NCBI GenBank assembly: GCA_014803525.1
Contig: JAAVBP010000001.1
Span: 1-64,000, forward strand
DNA length: 64,000 nucleotides
Direction: 5' to 3'
From: a bacterium
Lineage (GTDB): Bacteria > Pseudomonadota > Alphaproteobacteria > Rs-D84
In this document: piece by piece, positions 60,080-64,000 of the stretch
Numbering within the stretch: position 1 is the stretch's first letter
How the letters are laid out: each line of letters begins with the position of its first letter
Translations under genes and position numbers: made by a program
The notes under the pieces: model-generated
Database searches by the model: none
The model's input: the letters and a program-made list of their open reading frames with translations, nothing else
Told to the model about the DNA's origin: nothing

Positions 60080-61666
60080 TTATGAATCAGCCCGATTAAA
60101 CAGCCCCGCATCCAGCATTTCTTTGACCATAAAATGCTTGATTTTCTTGGCTGATGTTTGGGGTAATTCTTCCTCTGTTATGGCAAAGTGCTTTACCCAT
60201 TTGTACGGTGCAATTTTCAGATTCGACGCCTTGATCAGCATCGCCACACGCGCGGCGGTTGTTCCAGGTTTTACCTGGAATACGGCATATGGGACAATCT
60301 TGCCACGCAGGGTGTATTCAAACACGGCGGCGGACAAAATCTCGTCATTTTGTTGGTACAGGTCTTCCAGTTCATCCGGATACACGTTTTTACCACTGTC
60401 CAGGACAATCACCTGTTTCTGGCGACCTTTTACAATCAGGCGTCCACGTTTATCCAATTTACCCAAGTCCCCGGTTTTAAACCAACCGTCTTCGAATGCG
60501 GCGGCATTTGCAGCATCATTGTCGATATATCCCGGCATTACCATGTCACCACGCAGCCATATTTCACCGACACCGTCTTTGTCCGGATTGTGAATCTTTA
60601 ATTCATTACCCGGCAATGGCCCCGCATAATGCATTTTCCCATCTGGCAGACGGAACGCAAAATTAAAGTTCCCCGGCCCTGTACATTCGGTCAGGCCATA
60701 GCAATCACCAACCACGAACCCCAGTTTTTCAAAAAACCTGCGGATTGTCGGTTTTAATGTGGCGCCAGCCGATACCAGTACTTTGGTATTACCGCCGAAT
60801 ATTTCATGAACAGGCTTGGTCACCTTGCGCACCAATGCGCCCGCCCCTATCAGACGCAGCGCACCCTGGCCCGCCATAACGGCGCGCATAATGGTATATG
60901 CATGCTTTTCACGTGCGGTGTCGGTGATTTTTTTATAGAACGCCTCCCACACTCTTGGTACTGCGGGAATAACCTCTGGATGATACTGTTTGAAATCGGC
61001 AATAAATTCACGCGGGTTTAAGACCGGTTGCAACAGCAATTTACCAGACAACACCAATGGCGCGATAATATTTATAACCACACCATATATATGATACAGC
61101 GGTAAAAAACCATAAAATGTATATCCAGGTTTAATCACAGGCTTGTAAAACAAAGCGCCCTGCCCCAGCGATAATATATTATTATGCGTCAGGCCCACAA
61201 CCTTTGGGTTGCCGGTTGATCCCGATGTAAATGACAGCATGGCCAGGTCGTCCCGTGATACATCAGCCGCAACGAAGTCATTTTCATCCGTGTCATCAAT
61301 CGATTCGATATCAAACATTTCCGGCCCACCATCGATAAAGTGCGATTTTTGCGCCAATGCCAATTTACAGTCTGTGCGCTGCATCATATTCAAATGCTCG
61401 GCCGGGGTTAATCCCGTATCCAACATCAAAACATGGGCGCCTTGGGATGTGATGGCAAAATAAGACTTGATAAAATCAGGTGTATTACCGGACAAAATCG
61501 CCACAGTATCGCCCTTTTTGATACCAAAACGCCGCGCCAACAACACCGCACGCTGTTTCACTTTCTTTAATAAATCTGCATAGGTTTCGTTTTGTCTGAC
61601 AAAGAAAATACGATCTTTATTCTGGACACACGCCTGCTGCAGCATTTCATATATGTTTTTAACCAT
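60080..61666 (-). CDS. Acyl-CoA synthetase / AMP-forming ligase
   Basis: Activates a carboxylic acid, probably a fatty acid, to its CoA thioester. The 528-residue product has the AMP-binding motif LSFTSGSTGNPKVVGLTHNN, YGLTEC, and WFKTGDLGKLDKRGRLIVKG with the C-terminal lysine motif (LPQTSAKKIKHF, K near the end). The substrate cannot be read, but with oleate hydratase in the same window a long-chain substrate is reasonable. Normal family length; single gene, ATG at 61666. Confidence 0.88.
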   Translation of the reverse strand: MVKNIYEMLQQACVQNKDRIFFVRQNETYADLLKKVKQRAVLLARRFGIKKGDTVAILSGNTPDFIKSYFAITSQGAHVLMLDTGLTPAEHLNMMQRTDCKLALAQKSHFIDGGPEMFDIESIDDTDENDFVAADVSRDDLAMLSFTSGSTGNPKVVGLTHNNILSLGQGALFYKPVIKPGYTFYGFLPLYHIYGVVINIIAPLVLSGKLLLQPVLNPREFIADFKQYHPEVIPAVPRVWEAFYKKITDTAREKHAYTIMRAVMAGQGALRLIGAGALVRKVTKPVHEIFGGNTKVLVSAGATLKPTIRRFFEKLGFVVGDCYGLTECTGPGNFNFAFRLPDGKMHYAGPLPGNELKIHNPDKDGVGEIWLRGDMVMPGYIDNDAANAAAFEDGWFKTGDLGKLDKRGRLIVKGRQKQVIVLDSGKNVYPDELEDLYQQNDEILSAAVFEYTLRGKIVPYAVFQVKPGTTAARVAMLIKASNLKIAPYKWVKHFAITEEELPQTSAKKIKHFMVKEMLDAGLFNRADS

Positions 61667-62091
61667 AATAATTATGCTCTTGGTTTTATGTTAATATATT
61701 AGACACATAAACATTATGACGATACACGCCAGGAAAAACAACCTATTTCTGTAATGCGCGCAGTCCGTTTATCAGCGCACCCTTGGTCTATATATATGCA
61801 ACGATTCGGCATTTCAGATCTATATTTTGTGTTTTTTTACAAAAACCGAATCTGTTTTTATAACAAAATGCATATTTAATTCATACAAAACAATGTTTGG
61901 TGCGTCTGAAATTCATCCCCCATACCCGCGCAGGCGGCAGAACATCGGCCTTTTTAAAAGTAAAGAAAAAAATAAAAAAAAATTCCTGTTTTATATATTG
62001 CGGGCAAAACGAAAACACTATATATTGATATTAAATTAAAACAACAACCACTATATGTTGTATTTTGACAAAAAAATAAGGGCAAACAAAA
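61667..62091 (+). promoter_or_regulatory. nrdD promoter region with two NrdR boxes
   Basis: Two sites, ACACTATATATTGATA (62015-62030) and ACCACTATATGTTGTA (62047-62062), match the NrdR consensus acaCwAtATaTwGtgt and their centres are 32 bases apart, about three helical turns, as for known NrdR pairs. NrdR represses ribonucleotide reductase genes when dATP is high. TAAGGGCAAACAAAA lies before the nrdD ATG. The rest (61667-62014) is AT-rich with an inverted repeat GATTCGG/CCGAATC (about 61802-61851) and no supported gene. Confidence 0.75.
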
Positions 62092-64000
62092 ATGTCTGAA
62101 TCTGAGATTAAAATTCAAGTTATTCCAACACTATCCTGTCGTCAGGTTATTGTACAAAAACGCAGCGGCGAAACAGTTCCGTTCGATGCAAAAAAGATAT
62201 TCGAGGCGATACGCAAGGCGGTTGCAACAACCGAAGAAATTTCCGAAATGGATATTTTGCAAATCGCACAAAACACCCTGAATAAATTGGATGATACTTT
62301 TTCAGGCGAATGCCCAACGGTAGAGGCAATTCAAGATATCGTGGTTCAATCATTGATGGATGCGCGCGCATATAAAACCGCCGCGGCATATATTGTATAT
62401 CGCCAGAAACGCAGCGAGATTCGCAATTCATCCATTGATGCGGTTGACGTTATCGAAGGATATGTTGGCGGTTCCAATTGGCGTATCAAGGAAAATGCAA
62501 ATATCGGGTACTCCATCGGTGGCCTGATTCTGCGCACATCCGAAAGGGTCACGGCAGAATATTGGTTAAATCTGTACCCCAAGGCGGTGGCAGAGGCACA
62601 CAAAAACGCCGCCGTACATATCCATGATTTGGGATGGCTGTGCGGTTATTGTGCGGGGTGGTCACTGCGTGAGTTGTTGTATGAAGGATTTAATGGCGTC
62701 CCTGGTTACCTGCAGTGCGAACCGGCCCGGCACATGGCCACCGCGATTTCACATATGGTGAACTTCCTGGGGACGCTGCAAAATGAATTTGCGGGGGCCC
62801 AGGCATTTTCGTCGGTCGATACTTATTTGGCACCATATGTTCGCATCGATAATATGTCATATGCGGATGTAAAAAACGCGATGCAGATGCTGGTGTTCAA
62901 CTGTGCGGTGCCATGCCGCTGGGGAACCCAGACACCGTTTATTAACTTTACATTTGACTGGACATGTCCAAAAGACCTGCGTGACCAGCGTCCGTTTATC
63001 GGCAAAAAAATGGTCGATTTCACATATGGTGATCTGCAGGCGGAAATGGATATGATTAACCGCGCGTTTATCGAGGTCATGACCGAAGGCGACGCCCTGG
63101 GCCGGCCATTCACATTCCCGATTCCGACATACAACATCACACCGGATTTCCCGTGGAAACACCCGAACGTAAAACCGCTGTTTGATTTGGCCGCAAAATA
63201 CGGTATTCCGAATTTCCAGAATTTCTTGAACAGTGATCTGGAACCGACGGATGTGCGTTCAATGTGCTGTCGCCTGCGTCTGGATGTGCGCGAATTGTTA
63301 AAGCGCGGCGGGGGCCTGTTTGGATCGGCGGAAAAGACCGGATCAATCGGCGTATTTACAATCAATCTGGCGCGTCTTGGATATTTGCATAAGGGGGATC
63401 GCGACGGATTGTTCCGGGAACTGGAATACCTGTTGAATCTGGGCCGCGATCAGCTGGAAATTAAGCGTAAAGTACTGACCAAGAATATGGAACGTGGCCT
63501 GTATCCGTTTACCAAACGTTATCTGGGCGATTGGGATCATCACTTCTCGACCATTGGTGTAAATGGCGCGAATGAAATGGTTCGTAACTTTACAAATGAT
63601 CGTGAAACTATTGCGACACCAATGGGCAAGAAATTGGTTCTGGACGTAATGGACTTTATCCGCGAACACTTGGCAAACTTCCAGGAACAGACAGGCAACC
63701 TGTATAATCTGGAGGCAACACCAGCCGAGGGATGCTCGTACCGCTTTGCGAAAACAGACGTTAAGAATTTCCCGGATATTATTACCGCGGGAACACCGGA
63801 CGCACCGTACTATACCAATTCGACCCAGTTGCCGGTGAACTATACCGATGATCCGTTTGTCGCGCTGGAACATCAGGAAGAATTACAGCGCAAGTATACA
63901 GGTGGCACGATGTTACACCTGTACATGGGCGAACCGGTGTCATCGGGCGACGCCGCAATGAAAATTGTACGTACGATATTTGAAAACTATAAGATTCCGT
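62092..64000 (+). CDS. nrdD: Anaerobic (class III) ribonucleoside-triphosphate reductase, partial
   Basis: Glycyl-radical enzyme that makes dNTPs without oxygen. The 636 codons in the window start with an ATP-cone (VQKRSGETVPFDAKKIFEAI, about residues 20-105), then the barrel: AAVHIHDLGWLCGYCAGWSL, FNCAVPCRWGTQTPF, RPFTFPIPTYNIT and NLEATPAEGCSYRFAKTD. The window ends before the glycyl-radical C-terminus and before any stop. Upstream NrdR boxes support dATP control. The NrdG activase is not in the window. Confidence 0.96.
   Translation, partial: MSESEIKIQVIPTLSCRQVIVQKRSGETVPFDAKKIFEAIRKAVATTEEISEMDILQIAQNTLNKLDDTFSGECPTVEAIQDIVVQSLMDARAYKTAAAYIVYRQKRSEIRNSSIDAVDVIEGYVGGSNWRIKENANIGYSIGGLILRTSERVTAEYWLNLYPKAVAEAHKNAAVHIHDLGWLCGYCAGWSLRELLYEGFNGVPGYLQCEPARHMATAISHMVNFLGTLQNEFAGAQAFSSVDTYLAPYVRIDNMSYADVKNAMQMLVFNCAVPCRWGTQTPFINFTFDWTCPKDLRDQRPFIGKKMVDFTYGDLQAEMDMINRAFIEVMTEGDALGRPFTFPIPTYNITPDFPWKHPNVKPLFDLAAKYGIPNFQNFLNSDLEPTDVRSMCCRLRLDVRELLKRGGGLFGSAEKTGSIGVFTINLARLGYLHKGDRDGLFRELEYLLNLGRDQLEIKRKVLTKNMERGLYPFTKRYLGDWDHHFSTIGVNGANEMVRNFTNDRETIATPMGKKLVLDVMDFIREHLANFQEQTGNLYNLEATPAEGCSYRFAKTDVKNFPDIITAGTPDAPYYTNSTQLPVNYTDDPFVALEHQEELQRKYTGGTMLHLYMGEPVSSGDAAMKIVRTIFENYKIP

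Overview
The window reads as a chromosomal segment of a host-associated, at least partly anaerobic alphaproteobacterium of moderate GC content. Supporting genes are an alphaproteobacterial-type DnaB, LpxI and LptE (lipid A and LPS export), a zapA pair with a short coiled-coil partner, map-radC, a class III ribonucleotide reductase with NrdR boxes, oleate hydratase, and a large repetitive secreted LRR protein of the type seen in gut bacteria. The exact lineage is an inference. Genes are dense, in short operons on both strands, and usually separated by strong intrinsic terminators.

Layout. 1-8 kb: housekeeping genes (rph, a UPF0104 membrane protein, RNase E/G, M48 protease, recG), plus the first codons of a secreted protein paralogous to the LRR protein at 29.6 kb. 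8.5-21.5 kb: a T7-like (podovirus) morphogenesis cluster on the minus strand (lysin, holin, scaffold, histone H1-like protein, capsid, two tubular tail proteins, fibre, terminase, portal, Bbp19-like). It has no integrase, polymerase or RNA polymerase. Its terminase large subunit is split into an ATPase half and a nuclease half by a 3.4 kb block on the opposite strand that carries dnaB, a double-HTH regulator and an unknown gene. 21.5-29 kb: biotin ligase, regulators, a candidate ncRNA, rpmG, two tRNA-Leu, oleate hydratase, an N-domain-less ClpB and rpmB. 29.5-36 kb: the LRR surface protein, lpxI, two outer-membrane barrels, an RNA methyltransferase and tRNA-Glu. 36-40 kb: a complete diversity-generating retroelement (reverse transcriptase, OB-like accessory gene, template repeat, variable repeat in a secreted target) beside two further secreted Cys-rich proteins. 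40-48 kb: tRNA-Asp, gap, miaA, a kinase, priA and a VirB11-like ATPase. 48.5-54.5 kb: lipoproteins and an envelope/lysozyme-like locus with two structured leaders. 54.5-64 kb: radC, map, holA, lptE, a secreted protein, acyl-CoA synthetase and nrdD.

Most notable. (1) The DGR: TR and VR are 137 nt each with 7 differences, 6 of them at template adenines. (2) Two families of structured leader RNA supported by compensatory changes between copies within the window. Family A (26.03-26.22 kb and 59.04-59.23 kb, with a possible divergent copy at 4.4 kb) has a conserved promoter, a multi-branched fold, a terminator, a possible loop-loop contact, and sits before small HTH-like genes. Family B (48.9 and 50.2 kb) ends at the ribosome binding site of two secreted-protein genes and pairs with it. 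(3) A small repeated element after two tRNA genes that duplicates the tRNA 3' end. (4) The split terminase. (5) A TGCCTAAT inverted repeat before three secreted-protein genes. Leader-family names are mine; all function calls rest on motifs read by eye.
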